Below, in pieces: positions 48,155 through 59,904 of a stretch of DNA of 64,000 bases (the stretch's first letter is position 1; every line of letters begins with the position of its first letter). A program made the position numbers and the translations under genes. Origin of the DNA: Lumbricus rubellus (taxonomy: Eukaryota; Annelida; Clitellata; Crassiclitellata; Lumbricidae); assembly GCA_945859605.1 (NCBI GenBank), contig OX243814.1, positions 35,419,452 to 35,483,451 of the forward strand. The letters run 5' to 3'. The notes under the pieces were generated by a model. The model did not search any database, was not told the origin of the DNA, and saw only the letters and a program-made list of their open reading frames with translations.

Positions 48155-49885
48155 CACTATATAGTACAAAAGATAAATGAAGCACGAGTGTAGGCTTATA
48201 TATGTGGAGGCTAAACCAAGCAGGTAAGGGAAGTTCTATAGTCAATGCAGTTCGACGGCGAATCGAGCATTGGAATGTCAGCTGCAGATTCAGAGTCCAA
48301 ATGTATGGTATGCCCAACGGTCCACGACGTCAACGCGTTAAGGCTATGAGAAATGAAGGGTACGCACTGGGCAGCAGGCTATAGTCTATATGTAGGCTAT
48401 ACAAAGAAAGAGATGTCGTCACAATTTACTAATTTTAGCCTGGCTGCCCCGGCATAGAAATCGATGGTGAAACCTCGCCATTGGCAACATCGAGCTGTTG
48501 CAATAGTCGTTGTAAGTGTTCTTTTGTAGGCTATAACGCTTCTTCAAGACGTATTATTCAAATGAGGGCATGGAAGTCGTCCATGACCGTTCAGTCACAC
48601 TTTAAGCCCTGTATCTTGTGCAATTTGTTATTACTATACTTCATTGGTCGACTCTGGAAATTGTTTGCAATTTTCAGATCTAAACAATTTAACTATTTTA
48701 GAGGCGGCATTGTTATGTGTAATTGAGACAGATTCTAACTGATTAGCTTGCTTGCGGCAGATCATGTTTATATTTTATTCTTCATCTGCTTAATGACCTG
48801 CCAAAATTAAGTCTTTGAATTTTCAGTAGGCCTATTCTTCTTTACATTTAATTGCTTCTATCTGCTGTTTAATCCTCATGACCCTGATGCGACCTGCCTA
48901 AATTAGAGGCATACTGGCATAGCCTACCTGTTAGCACAATAAAAGTAAGCTGTATACATACGGGCATAGCCTATCTGTTAGCACAATAAAAGTAAGCTCT
49001 ACTTGTGTAGGCCTATACATGCAGATTGCAGGTAGGCCCTAGAAATCGTTCATGGAATTAACTACTAGACCTAGTTCATACCCGAATAGCAGGAAACGTC
49101 TTCAATCCGACTCTGACAAGAAAAAGAGATGTTGTAGACTATCGTCTGCTGACGCAACTGACGTAGTATCAACGATGACGAGATACTTCTCCGGCTGTAA
49201 ATGGTCGGGTCCGTTGGCGCCCTTTCTATTTATAGACTTAGACTACCGAGGGAAAAGAAGACCATTCATAAATTGCCACGAATGTAGTTGATCTAGATAC
49301 CCTGACCAATCAGTGTATGTCGTCGGGTTGACCTAGATCTTCTAGCCAATCAGCGACTGTCGTAGACCGAACCCTAATTTCTCTTCATTGTGCAATCCAC
49401 GATTTCGTCGTAGGTGTCGTAGGCCATAATATGCCGGTCCGTCATTCGAAAGGAATGCCCTCGCATGTTCGAATCTGAGTAATTCACTAGCTTTGCCCAG
49501 CATCATCACCATCATCATCTCCGTCGTTGTCATCATTATCATCATCATCCACACCATTTCACTAACTCTAAATAATAAGGCTATCCCACAACCCCTCCCC
49601 CCACACACACTCATCCGCTTCCACGAAACTTCGTGCATGGATCACGTGACTTTCCATTCACTGAAAACCTAACGATCGTTACTTTCTTGGAAGGAAGACC
49701 TGGAATTAAGAGGTCACCGATTCTTAATGAAGGTCAAACACTGTTCCCCTCGCACACCCCAATTCAACTGACCATTCAAAACTGACCACGGAGTAAGCAA
49801 TTAATAGGCCTACGCATATAGACCTCAGACCTGTTCTGTGAAACCTTCAATCGGCAATGACTCGCGAGCAGATGAAGTGGAAGAA
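48155..49885. other. No gene recognised; 49-bp duplication at 48920-49003
   Basis: Includes a two-copy tandem unit (CTGTTAGCACAATAAAAGTA) and an (ATC)n-like stretch at 49500-49550. Frames at 49052 and 49342 are unsupported. Confidence 0.45.
48563..48609. mobile_element. MITE fragment, CAGxGCTTAAAGTGT family
   Basis: GGGCATGGAAGTCGTCCATG...CACACTTTAAGCCCTG is one end of the family. Confidence 0.65.
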
Positions 49886-49893
49886 CCAATGAC

Positions 49894-50789
49894 CAGTGCC
49901 AGATTAACTATGGCGCAACTGGCGCACTTGCGCCAGGCCTTTTTTCGGGGATAAATTTTTTTTAACATTGAGAAATCCGATTATCCGATCGAATTTGTTT
50001 ATATAAGTCACAGTCCGGCTTATTTAAAATGTTTAATTTCTAAAACAAGCATTGCATATAAAATTTGGTGGCATTATAAAAACAGGCCTTCTACAGTACT
50101 ACTACTATAATGATGACGTACTAATTAATTGTGTACTGTAATGATGACGTATGACGTAATCAATTTATGCGCGGATCGACCCCATCACCAAATAAAAAAT
50201 AGATAATATGCGTACAGTGTTTGTTCCATGTAATATTATTATCTACTAGGCTATTTAGTGTTTATGTAGCTGCTTATTTCTGTTTTTTTTAATTTTAAAT
50301 TTTAAACAAATAAAATAAGTAGGCCTAAAGAAAATGAAGGAATTTGAGTCCGGTTGGCAGAAACGTAAGAGAAAACGCGAACTTACAGCGTGAGAAGCTG
50401 GATGCAGTTAAGGCTTAGGCCGCTCAGCAGTGTCAGCACTAATGCCAACAACAGACACCCTTGATTTCAGCAATAATGTCATTGATATGCTTAAATCGGA
50501 CTTTCAAAATATAATAATTTATTTTTTCTTTCTCTACTTTAAAAGCGCGAAGGAAAGACTTTTAAACTCGACAAACATTTTTGAACAGTTGAACTGTAAC
50601 AAGTAAAATTAAAAAATCTCCTATGATCCTATCACAGCTTCATTTTGTGTTCATAAATTATTAAAGTAGGCCTATGTTTTTCTATATAATTACTTTTCCC
50701 CATTTTTTGATAATTTTATTGGATAGAGGGCCTACTTTAGTTTTGTTGCATTGTTTGCGCCAGGCCTCTGAAAAGTTAATCCGGCACTG
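49894..50789. mobile_element. hAT element, non-autonomous, 896 bp
   Basis: The ends are CAGTGCCAGATTAACT and the inverse of CAGTGCCGGATTAACT. The perfect 8-bp duplication is CCAATGAC (49886-49893, 50790-50797). GCGCCAGGCC lies near both ends as a subterminal inverted motif. There is no intact transposase. Confidence 0.95.
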
Positions 50790-50832
50790 CCAATGACAAT
50801 TGGAATACATGTTGTCCTATATATGTAAAGTT

Positions 50833-51220
50833 CAAGGCCGTAGCCAGAATTTTATTTCGGGGGGTGTTTTCAGTGGCGGCCAGGATTTAAGTTTTGGGGA
50901 GGGTGAAAATCCTGAAAAATAGAGTTTATCCATTTTTAGTAGCCAAATTTTCTGATGACCATTTTTTTAGTCGAAATCTTTTAAACTTTTTCCATTTTCA
51001 CCGTCAAAATTTCTGATGACTTTTTTTAGTCATCCGGTCGAAATCTTTTAAATATTTTCCATTTTCGCCGTCAAATTTTCTATTACCTCATTTCGAGGGT
51101 GTTTTCATGCTTTTTCGGGTTTTTTTGCATCACGAACTAGAAAATGCAATAGATTTTTTCTGCATTTTCCCTTTCGGGGGGTGTTCAAACACCCAAAACA
51201 CCCCCCTGTCTACGGCCTTG
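50833..51220. mobile_element. hAT-like MITE (CAAGGCCGTAG ends)
   Basis: The ends are CAAGGCCGTAGCCAG and CTGTCTACGGCCTTG. The perfect 8-bp duplication is GTAAAGTT (50825-50832, 51221-51228). GGGGGGTGTT lies subterminally on both sides. Confidence 0.94.
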
Positions 51221-51469
51221 GTAAAGTTCGCTATTCCGTTCGTGCCCATAATTTTCCATCGTTCGATATCAATGAAGTGGATAAAGCTAGGTATAGCTAG
51301 ACCTAGGCTATAGCCGACGTGATTTAAAAGAAGCTGTGCAGAGATCACGAAAGGCTGGAATATTACACTGCTTTGATGTTTGCACCTTATTAGTCTAGCC
51401 AAGAATTAAATCAGCCAACAGATTTATCAGATAAATCGCCTAACAAATGAATATTAGTCTTGCCTAACT

Positions 51470-51540
51470 AGTGTCGCCCTCCTCCTTTATCCAATCCTGG
51501 GACTGGCACTGGCAGAGAACAACCAATGGCGGAGTTACCA
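51470..51540 (+). repeat. Dispersed repeat 'ACTGGCACTGG', copy 3
   Basis: GTGTCGCCCTCCTCCTTTAT...GGGACTGGCACTGGCAGAGA...CAATGGCGGAGTT; its 3' part matches the sequence around the first ATG of the sulfotransferase frame. Confidence 0.8.
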
Positions 51541-51544
51541 TACA

Positions 51545-52625
51545 CATTTGAGTAGGTCTATAATTAGCCTATATGCGCAATTACGTATGCACTTGGGCCC
51601 TACGTGACCAACGGTCCTACGTAGGCCTATATAGGGCCTACGTAGAAGTGTTTCTGGTGCCACGCACAAGAAACTTAATTAGCCTTTTAGAGTATAGGCG
51701 TTCCTGAAACTGCGCGGATTTAATCTGTAATTAATTTCACGGATTCTTTCTAAGAATATTCGGTCGTAAAACTATAAACGATCAATGGCTTGGTGTAGAC
51801 ATATCAATGAGACCTATGGGGATTTTAATGTCCAGATCCAGATGGAATGTCAGGATGAATAATCGTTTCTCTGTCTCTCCTCTGATCAATCTCTCTTATC
51901 ATCGCTCTGACCTTTACCGATTTAGTCTAGACTGCAGTGATTAATGAGATGAGACTATAGTCTGACCTCGTGACCCAGTCACCCTTGGGCGTTGGCGGCT
52001 CTTCCCTTCCCTTCCCTTCACTGAATCATGCCTCAAAAATGATGCACACCGATTCAAGGTTGCTGACTCATAGAAGACACATGCATGAAGGTCTAGAGTC
52101 TAGACTCTAGAGCTACTTAATGTCGCAGCTCAAGGTACAAATGTAATCGAGGGATTGTTGAGAGTAGAGGGAGAATTGTGGTTGGAAGACGTTCTTGGTG
52201 TAGCAGAGGCAATGAGAGGCAATGAGGCATGCGTAGTAAGCTACTACAAAGGAATATAGCCTAATAATTTTATAAAGTGTTTGCCTACATTAGATCCTAC
52301 ACAGTACGACATGAACTGCCGGTTCATGTCATAGTTTTAAAAAGAAGCGCTAATTCGTGTTCTATACGTAAATATCCTTACCACACTTCTTTGTCCAGGT
52401 CCTGAACTGGAGATATATAGGCCTAGTTAGTATTTATCCTGCAAAACTGCTTGGAATGGCTCGTGTTCTTTAAACGAGCGAGAAGAGCCAAGCCCTCTGC
52501 ACTTAAAAATCTTGCACTCTGCAAGTATAGGAGACCCAACTTTTGAAAAAAATACTGTATGCCCTCGGGCCTAGAGGCTCGTGTGCTCTTATGTTCTCTT
52601 CACGCTCTAGCGCCAGAGACGCTAT
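51545..52625. other. No gene recognised
   Basis: Spacer with a TAGGCCTATATAGGGCCTACG palindromic cluster near 51620. Confidence 0.45.
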
Positions 52626-52631
52626 AATCAG

Positions 52632-52868
<237 letters not shown>

Positions 52869-52974
52869 TATTAATTTTCTGTAGTAGTTTAATTAAGCTG
52901 ACGCGGACGCACTTAAGAGGTAATAGCCTATAATCAATTTTTATTATTATTGTTTGGGCCTACTATAATAGAGG

Positions 52975-53353
52975 CCTATATGCGGCGTATCTTGAGAGTC
53001 CGATTCACCGCACACATAACCAATGCTGAAATATACAGACGCACCGAACAACAACCAATCTCGTCGATGATTGAAGAGCGGAGACTGAGAACGTTTGGCC
53101 ATTTCGCACGAAGCGACGGCAGCCAAGACATGCCAGAGCTTTGCGCGCCATGATTCGGGGCCCCCCAAGACCTGGAAGAGACCGGTTGGACGACCAAGAC
53201 ACACATGGACCCGGACGGTCGACGCAGACCTAAGACCGCTGGGCCTTGGACTAAACGCAGCTTGGAGATGTGCGCAGAACCGTAGTGGATGGCGGAGAAT
53301 TGTGGAGACGGCTACGCTCCGGAGTGGGGCTCGCCCTTGATGATGATGATAGG
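52975..53353 (+). pseudogene. LINE C-terminal fragment (RTE/jockey-like)
   Basis: Frame 1 reads RRILRVRFTAHITN...EERRLRTFGHFARSD. After a shift near 53150, frame 2 reads GPPKTWKRPVGRPRHTWTRT, then VDADLRPLGLGLNAAWRCAQ and NRSGWRRIVETATLRSGARP. This is the LRWFGHVxR...RGRPRxTW...RxxWR tail found at the end of many LINE ORF2 proteins. The sequence ends in TGATGATGATGAT, a typical LINE 3' tail. It is 5'-truncated and frameshifted. Confidence 0.85.
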
Positions 53354-53465
53354 AGAGATCAATCTGATGTGTTAGCAGACGTGCTTATAAAGAATATGAT
53401 TTTTTTGTCACTACTTTGCATATAGGCCTACCTTAGGCTGTGGCCTAAGTGATAGACCAATATAG

Positions 53466-53722
53466 CAGGGGTTATTTTAACGTGCAGCTGGACACAAAGT
53501 GTGTAGTTGGAAAATAAATTTGTGCAGTTGAAAATAAGATTTTGTGCAGTAACTCATAGTGTTATAGTGAACGAAGGACTAAAAAAGGTCATCAGTTTTT
53601 TTGGGGCCGGGAAAATTTCAAAATGGTGATATTTTCATGGGATTTCAACGATCAAACATTTGGTCCGGACAACTAAAAAGGTCGTTTTGTGCAGTTCAAA
53701 AAATTTCTTAGAATAACCCCTG
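53466..53722. mobile_element. hAT-like MITE (CTGCAC family)
   Basis: The ends are CAGGGGTTATTTTAACGTGC and ...AGAATAACCCCTG. The perfect 8-bp duplication is CAATATAG (53458-53465, 53723-53730). Relatives are at 2639 and 20565. Confidence 0.94.
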
Positions 53723-54006
53723 CAATATAGTTACAGTGATCTCAACTAGGTAATGTTAAGTCATGTTTTCCCACTCTGACTCGAGGGTTATATTCGCTGC
53801 ATGCATGGAGCAAAGTGCAAAGGACGTGGTCTGGGTCATCGTTGGGTCATTGACTTAACACCAAAGTCTGTCATCATGCAGACCCACAGCCAATAATTAT
53901 TAAGTGACGTTTCACCACGACGTCTCAGGCAAGAAGACACTGCGGATAATTCTGTTGATCATGCGGTCCATTTTGTCTCGACCTTTTTGCAAGTAGACCT
54001 ATAGGC

Positions 54007-54070
54007 CAGTGGTATAGTCGGAGGGAACGTGGGGGAACGCCGTTCCCCCACTTTTTTCAAGGGATAGTGA

Positions 54071-54110
<40 letters not shown>

Positions 54111-54161
54111 TCATTATAAATAGCGTTCCCCCACTTCATTTTTAGGACTGTAACACTACTG
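54007..54161. mobile_element. hAT-like MITE (CAGTGGTATAGTCGG end)
   Basis: Perfect 8-bp duplication CTATAGGC (53999-54006, 54162-54169). The inverted ends contain GGGGGAACGC and GCGTTCCCCC. An (AAT)n run fills 54071-54112. Confidence 0.88.
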
Positions 54162-54169
54162 CTATAGGC

Positions 54170-55300
54170 CCATGTCTCCACCAAGCTCAAGAAGCAAGTA
54201 TAGATGATGTAGACGACCGCTGTGGACATGGAGACATGATGGAGGGCTACAGCAGACGATAGACCATTCCATCGAAGAACTAGTAAGGTGGGTCTATATG
54301 CAAAATGGTGACAAAAATATTCTGAGGTGAATATCTTGATTATAATAATAATTATTGTAATGGGAATCGATCTCAAGACCTGATTGTAGTGTGCCATCAA
54401 GTAGGCTATTTTCAGTCGTGTTTACTGGTTTGGCGCCCCCCGATGATCACTGAGAAAGAGCACTGCTGTTTCTCATTCCTTTTTGTAAATGATCAATTCT
54501 CTAGTTTCAGAACTTTCAGTGCATGGCATTTAGTCGAACGTATAGGCTATAGTTCAGCACCGGCCCAGTTGGTAATGTGCGCAAATTCTCCTGAGGTCAT
54601 TGTTTAGATGAGAGGAGCATGATACTGTGATGGACTGTATTATAATATATTATATCCAAATACTTAGGCCTATATACGCATAAAGACCAAGCTCGGTTTG
54701 CATTCTGCAGAATGTGTTGAAAGCATTAACATCTAAACAATCGGGTGTATAATATTATACAATAGGCTACATGTTCTTTCTGCAATTTATCCAACACAGC
54801 ATTTGCACATATTTTAGGGAACACTTGTTTTAACTGTAGGCCTCTTGAAATCGGGTGTAGGCCTATAATATTATACTCATATATACACATATATTACTCA
54901 TATATATATTATATATATATATTCATATAATATATATGTGTATATAATAATGAGTATTTGTAATTATATCTCATGAATTGAAAACGAGGGATTGGCCACT
55001 ATAGACAATCAATCATTCGTGGAATTTAAAGGAGATTGACCGGATGTGCTGACGATTCATACTTTTGAGTCTATAATATTATAGCGCTGAGACTTTACAT
55101 CAGCAAACGTTGACTACGCGCAAAGGCACAGCCACACACTGACGCACACACTGACGCACACGCGCACATGCTTCTCACAGCCATGCGATGTGTGGTATGA
55201 CCTCTCACGGCACGTGTCTGTCTTTGACCCCTTTGTAGGTCAATAGACGAAAAGATATAGGCCCTTGCCTCTGCCAGACTGCACGCAGGTCAAGCACTGG
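54170..55300. other. No gene recognised; AT palindromes 54880-54955
   Basis: Spacer with a TATATA/CATATA imperfect palindrome at 54880-54955 and a CACGCACA stretch at 55130-55170. Confidence 0.45.
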
Positions 55301-55307
55301 ACTGACA

Positions 55308-55320
55308 GGCAGACAGACAC

Positions 55321-55373
<53 letters not shown>

Positions 55374-55375
55374 AG
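55308..55375. repeat. (CAGA)n microsatellite
   Basis: About 16 CAGA units. Confidence 0.97.
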
Positions 55376-55784
55376 GACGGACAACGGACATATTGTGGCA
55401 TGTCGTTGTATGCACGTGGGCGTTCAAACGTGCATACCTCACAATTTCTTGGTATCGCAATTAGAGAGAACGTGCATGAGTTCAGGAACGTCTTGTGACC
55501 GCATGTATATAGGATAATCAAATAGAGTCTAATCATGTTAGGTCTCTGGTGTCCTCATTAATGTGTTACAGTCTATGCTGTGGTGGATGTCTTTACTCTA
55601 TTACTGATTTACTGTACAGCTTAAGGTCTAAGCGTTGGTCCGGTATCTTCCGAATTGCTATTCTTTTCACACCTCAATAACGTCAGGTGTTTTACCGTTT
55701 CTATTGCTTTAGTTATCTACATTCTACAACACTGCTAGATATCTGATAACAGTGATAAGCTTCATTGGTTAAACCGTTGATCGT

Positions 55785-56490
55785 CACGGCACCTCTGTGC
55801 AAGAGGACTTTAGCTTGCAAAGTAAGTTTCTATAATAGACTTTCTAGCGACACCTCTGCGCAAAAGGACTTTGACCAAACAAGGCAGTGTCTATAATGGG
55901 TTTTGCGTACATAATACAGAAACACCTCTGTGCAGGACTTTGGCCGGCTTAGTAAGCTTCTACGTTAAATGATTCAACCTTCAGGTCTGTTATAGAGGAT
56001 TTTGACCCGCGTAGTAAGCTTCTAGTTTCTCTATTATTGACACTTAAGTGCATGACTTTGGCTCGCTTAGTAAGCGTCTATTATACATTCAACCTTCAGG
56101 TCTGTTAGAGAGGACTTTGGTTCGCGTAGTAAGCTAGTTTCTGTATCGACATTTAGGCCTAAGTGCAGAAGGACGTACTTTGGCTCGCTTAGTAAGCTTC
56201 TACCTTTTAGCGACAACTAGGCCTAGCCTATGCCTGCTCAAGAGGACTTTGTCTCGCTTAGTAAGCGTCTACATTCAACCTTCAGGTCTGTTAGAGAGGA
56301 CTTTGGTTCGCGTAGTAAGCTTCTAGTTTTTACAATGACACATAAGTAAGGACTTTGGCTCGCTTATTATAGTAAGCTTCTAGGCCTACTTTCGGCTCTA
56401 TTCAATGAGACTTTGGTTCGCGTAGTAAGCTTCTACTATCCGTCGACACCTATGCGCAAAAGGACTTTAGTTCGCATGTTAAAATAGTAG
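55785..56490 (+). repeat. 60-bp tandem array, 12 diverged units
   Basis: Units contain GAGGACTTTGGCTCGCTTAG followed by TAAGCTTCTA. ACTTT cores (GATTTT in one unit) occur near 55805, 55864, 55935, 55995, 56053, 56111, 56172, 56240, 56296, 56350, 56410 and 56461. Two alternating types, TCGCTTAGTAAGC and TCGCGTAGTAAGC, are visible. It ends about 750 bp upstream of the sulfotransferase TATA box. Confidence 0.88.
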
Positions 56491-56767
56491 CCTAAGCTTA
56501 TAGCGACCCAGTTTCAAAGAACTTAATAATTTAAACAAAATAGCTTAGTAGCGACATAGGCCTATCCCTACGGTATAGGCAGATTATTATGTCAAAATAG
56601 ATTCATATTGCTTAGAGACAGAGTTAGGCTATTATAACTGCTTAAAATTCAATTTAGGAAATTATGTGGCGTAGACACTTTATTCAATTAATGTATACCG
56701 GTATTAAATGGCCCATAGGCCTATATATGCCGTTGGTTTTTGTATAAAGTTTTTGTCTTAATGCAGG

Positions 56768-56840
56768 TTGACAAAATCCGAAGTCAAAGTCCCCATGGCC
56801 TCTTACTCCCAGTTTTACTAATGACTTCACATAATGGTTT
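56768..56840 (+). repeat. 180-bp module, partial copy 1
   Basis: AGTCAAAGTCCCCATGGCCT...TTACTCCCAGTTTTACTAAT matches the first block of the modules at 60192, 61537 and 62862. The downstream block and TATA-like part are not recognisable. Confidence 0.6.
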
Positions 56841-57245
56841 TGCCTATCTAGTGCCACGGGAGCATCGATTCCAAAGTCGAGTGCGTCGCTTCAAAAGTTT
56901 AAGGCCGTCTTTGGCATCTGTGTCCATTGTCTTTGAACGGTCTATCACAGACAATTGATTCATGTTTATTGTTTAGATCCGTTCTTATCGGTGGGCGAGA
57001 TTAAGGCACGAGGCTGGATAGAGAAGCAATGTCCGCTTCTCTGAACTTTTGCCTCTGCCTCTGTCTTGCATTGATTCATATTGTTGACATCGGTCTAATT
57101 CAAGGCCCAAGAAAAGTACAAAAGTAAAGGACGCTAGTTGATTTATTGGATATCCTCTGCTTTATTTACTTACTCAATCAGATAAGATTAATTCTGGTCG
57201 AACTCCGCAAAAACACCAACTTAAAAACCACTGCGTGACAATTGG

Positions 57246-57253
57246 TATAAAAG
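57246..57253 (+). promoter_or_regulatory. TATA box of the sulfotransferase gene
   Basis: TATAAAAG lies about 30 bp upstream of the inferred start of a non-coding exon that ends in a consensus donor at 57382. This is an inference from motif order. Confidence 0.6.
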
Positions 57254-57274
57254 TCTCAGTCTCGAGTCGTCGGA

Positions 57275-57382
57275 CCATTTGGATAAATAAGCGAGGCATA
57301 AGTTGAACAACATCTAACAATAGAATAACTAGGACTACAGGCAGCAGACTTCATTTAAACTGGTTTTGTCCGGTTGTCTAAG
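57275..57382 (+). other. Predicted non-coding exon 1 (5' UTR) of sulfotransferase
   Basis: Starts about 30 bp after the TATA box, contains no ATG at all, and ends CTAAG|GTAAGC. Splicing to 58232 would put AAG directly before ATGG, a strong initiation context. The start coordinate is approximate. Confidence 0.55.
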
Positions 57383-57399
57383 GTAAGCTCAGGGTAGAT

Positions 57400-58071
57400 G
57401 TTACGAATGTCTATTAAATTATTAATTATATAATATCACACTTAAAGTAACATGGATCAAATTTGTTATTCCGGTTTGTATGATCGAAAACGTTCGTCTT
57501 GAATACCATCTAGAGTTCTATAGACGAAGTTGTGCGTAGAATAAAATGCAAGCGATAACGACTTTTCGTAAGGCGGAATATTTTCAACAAGGACTTTTCA
57601 GTCCTCTGTTACCGTAGCCGATCATTGGTAGCTGCTGTTATTATCTTAGGCCTAAGCCTGTATAGAATCAACAATGCTAGCAGATCTATCACGTAGGCCT
57701 ATCACGTAGCCTATCATTTTATATCACTTTATGAAATTCTGCTCCAAATGTATGCCATTGCATATGACTTGCTGTTGTCGATGACTAAGGTAATCCTGAT
57801 CAGTTAGAGTGTAGGCCTATTACAAGCTCGTTTATAGGTCTAATTCATGTAGGCCTATGTAATTAATTATGTAGCCTACAAATGAAGGTAATGCATTAAG
57901 CCTTATGCTTTACCGTTACTCTATTGCTAAATGATTAAATAGAAGAATAGCAAACAAATAAACTTAACCAAGAAAATATAGGCCTAATTTAAAAGCGACA
58001 GCAGAGGCGTTATCATTTTAAGCCATGCACGGTAACGTAACTATAAACTATAACTGGTGGGGTGGTATTTG
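57400..58071. other. Predicted sulfotransferase intron, no other feature
   Basis: AT-rich, with many TAGGCCTA sites. Confidence 0.5.
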
Positions 58072-58180
58072 CAGTTTAACGACATTGTGTGGTAGCAATG
58101 CCCATTAGCGTCGCCCTCCTCCTTTTTCCAGGCTTGGGACTGGCACTGGCAGAATGCAACCAGTGGCGGAGTTTGAAACT
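58072..58180 (+). repeat. Dispersed repeat 'ACTGGCACTGG', copy 4
   Basis: GTTTAACGACATTGTGTGGT...GTCGCCCTCCTCCTTTTTCC...GGGACTGGCACTGGCAGAAT...CAGTGGCGGAGTT. It covers the first ATG of the long sulfotransferase frame (58154). Confidence 0.82.
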
Positions 58181-58231
58181 ATAGCTATAATTTTTATAGT
58201 ATATTTATTTACCTTTATGCTCTTTCTCCAG

Positions 58232-59584
58232 ATGGGTCTTCTGTACGGCTGGCGTCTCCTCTTGCAGCGCATTGCAAAACGATTTCGCTTTGTACTCTAT
58301 CGTTTCATCTTCATGACGATACAGAAGATCTACTGGCAAATCAATGGAACCGCCGAGAAAATTAGAGAATCAAGACGATCTGAAAACTACGACAGATGCG
58401 CACACGTTCTTGACATCGTTCAGTTCAATCAGTTCGATAACGTGCAGCACGGCACCGTCAACGACTACATTCTGTCGCACAACCGGTTCGAGAATCCGCG
58501 ATACATTTTCGACAACGATCACATATCGCTGATAACGGTGAACGAAGAGAACGCCGTGTTCGGTTGCGCAAAGCAGAAGGGAAGGCATTTGTGGAAGTTG
58601 GACTACTGCTCGTTCATGCCGAAAGCTGAAACGCTGAACAACAACAATAATCAGCTGATACTTGTTCCGCTGGAACATTTCCATCGCATGGCGGATGAGC
58701 TTGGAGACCCTAAGGGTCAGGTGATATTCATGTTTAGCACTGGAAGATGCGGATCGACGTTGCTGATGCAGATGATACAGACGACGGGAAAGTGCATCGC
58801 AATCTCTGAACCAGACGCCACCAGCGCCCTCGCTCTCTGGTACAAGAACAAGGGCGACTCACCGCAGCTGCGCCGGCTCTGTCGGGACGTCGTGCGGTGG
58901 ACGTGCAGGCCGTACAAGGACTTCACTCCGTTGGCCTACATGGTGAAGGTCATGCCGCTGTACATGTACGCCCTACCGATCTACAGAGACATCTACCCGC
59001 ACAGTAAGTGTGTCTTCATGTACCGCAACGTCATCAAAGTGGCGCACTCCATCTATCGCATATCAAGAGGATCGCCGATCCTGATCATGGCCAACGCCCT
59101 CGGGAAGCTCTCTGCGATGCTCACAGAGGGGTGCTTCGACTACGTAGGTTACTTAGGCACGGAATTCAAGTACAGGTTCCGGAACGACCTCGCGCTGGGC
59201 GTCGTAATGGCCGCCGTTAACTGCAAGTTGTACTTGGAGTTTCGACGCAGCGGGCTCGACGTCAGCGCAGTACGCTACGAGGACATCCTGAAGGACAAAC
59301 ATTTTGCCGCCAAGGCAATCCTCAAGTTCTGTGGTCTTCCGCTGTCGTTTGAAGATGACTTTCTTCGTGGACTGGAATTCGAATCGCAGCCGAATTCTGT
59401 CGTTTCGCAGAAGATGATGGCGTCGCATAAAGATCCTCCTCTGACGCCGGAGCTGGAACGACGAGCGAACGAAGGTTTTAAGAAGAACGACCTTCCCATC
59501 ATCGGTGACGATTGGCTGCTCGAGGGAACGATCACGAAGGATGAGCGACGACACAAAGCACATCCCGAAGGAAGCAAAGGATAA
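58232..59584 (+). CDS. P-loop sulfotransferase (single coding exon)
   Basis: Transfers sulfate from PAPS to a hydroxyl acceptor, here of unknown identity. With the chosen start the protein has 450 residues. The 5'-phosphosulfate loop is FSTGRCGSTLL (about 168-178). The 3'-phosphate motif is YRNVIKVAHSIYRI (about 264-277). VRYEDIL (about 347-353) is the usual C-terminal landmark, and the rest matches the sulfotransferase fold in length. The frame is open back to 58154, but that extra 26-residue segment is translated from a dispersed repeat and a pyrimidine tract ending CTTTCTCCAG|ATG. It would look like a membrane helix, so a type II membrane form starting at 58154 cannot be excluded. The coding region is GC-rich relative to its flanks. 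The substrate class is not recognised. Confidence 0.9.
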   Translation: MGLLYGWRLLLQRIAKRFRFVLYRFIFMTIQKIYWQINGTAEKIRESRRSENYDRCAHVLDIVQFNQFDNVQHGTVNDYILSHNRFENPRYIFDNDHISLITVNEENAVFGCAKQKGRHLWKLDYCSFMPKAETLNNNNNQLILVPLEHFHRMADELGDPKGQVIFMFSTGRCGSTLLMQMIQTTGKCIAISEPDATSALALWYKNKGDSPQLRRLCRDVVRWTCRPYKDFTPLAYMVKVMPLYMYALPIYRDIYPHSKCVFMYRNVIKVAHSIYRISRGSPILIMANALGKLSAMLTEGCFDYVGYLGTEFKYRFRNDLALGVVMAAVNCKLYLEFRRSGLDVSAVRYEDILKDKHFAAKAILKFCGLPLSFEDDFLRGLEFESQPNSVVSQKMMASHKDPPLTPELERRANEGFKKNDLPIIGDDWLLEGTITKDERRHKAHPEGSKG

Positions 59585-59735
59585 CAGTTGTAGCAAAAAT
59601 AAGCTCAACTATATACTTTTCACAAGTGCTAAAATGCACGTTGACTGTAAACATCCATTTATAATTATTTCCAACTCAACTGCCAACAGAGTCAAAATGA
59701 CATTTGTCCGTCAATTCCTTTTCTGCTATCACAAC
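59585..59735 (+). other. Presumed sulfotransferase 3' UTR
   Basis: Immediately follows the TAA. No clear AATAAA lies before the MITE. Confidence 0.4.
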
Positions 59736-59743
59736 TTCACAAG

Positions 59744-59896
59744 CATGGGCGGTGACTAGGGGGGGGGGCAGAGGGGACGGTCCACCCAATTTTCTTGGCT
59801 TTTCGGCCAGATGACTAAAAAAAGGTCGTCAGAAATTTTGTCCGGCAAAAGATGGCCACTCTCCCCCCCCAGTGTCCGCCCAGGTCTCCGCCCATG
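59744..59896. mobile_element. hAT-like MITE (CATGGGCGG family)
   Basis: The ends are CATGGGCGGTGA and CTCCGCCCATG. The perfect 8-bp duplication is TTCACAAG (59736-59743, 59897-59904). It is a shortened relative of the elements at 31318 and 47390. Confidence 0.94.
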
Positions 59897-59904
59897 TTCA
59901 CAAG

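Noticed and set aside
59008..59608. Frames on both strands inside the sulfotransferase exon
   Set aside because: Shadow frames of the real coding sequence.
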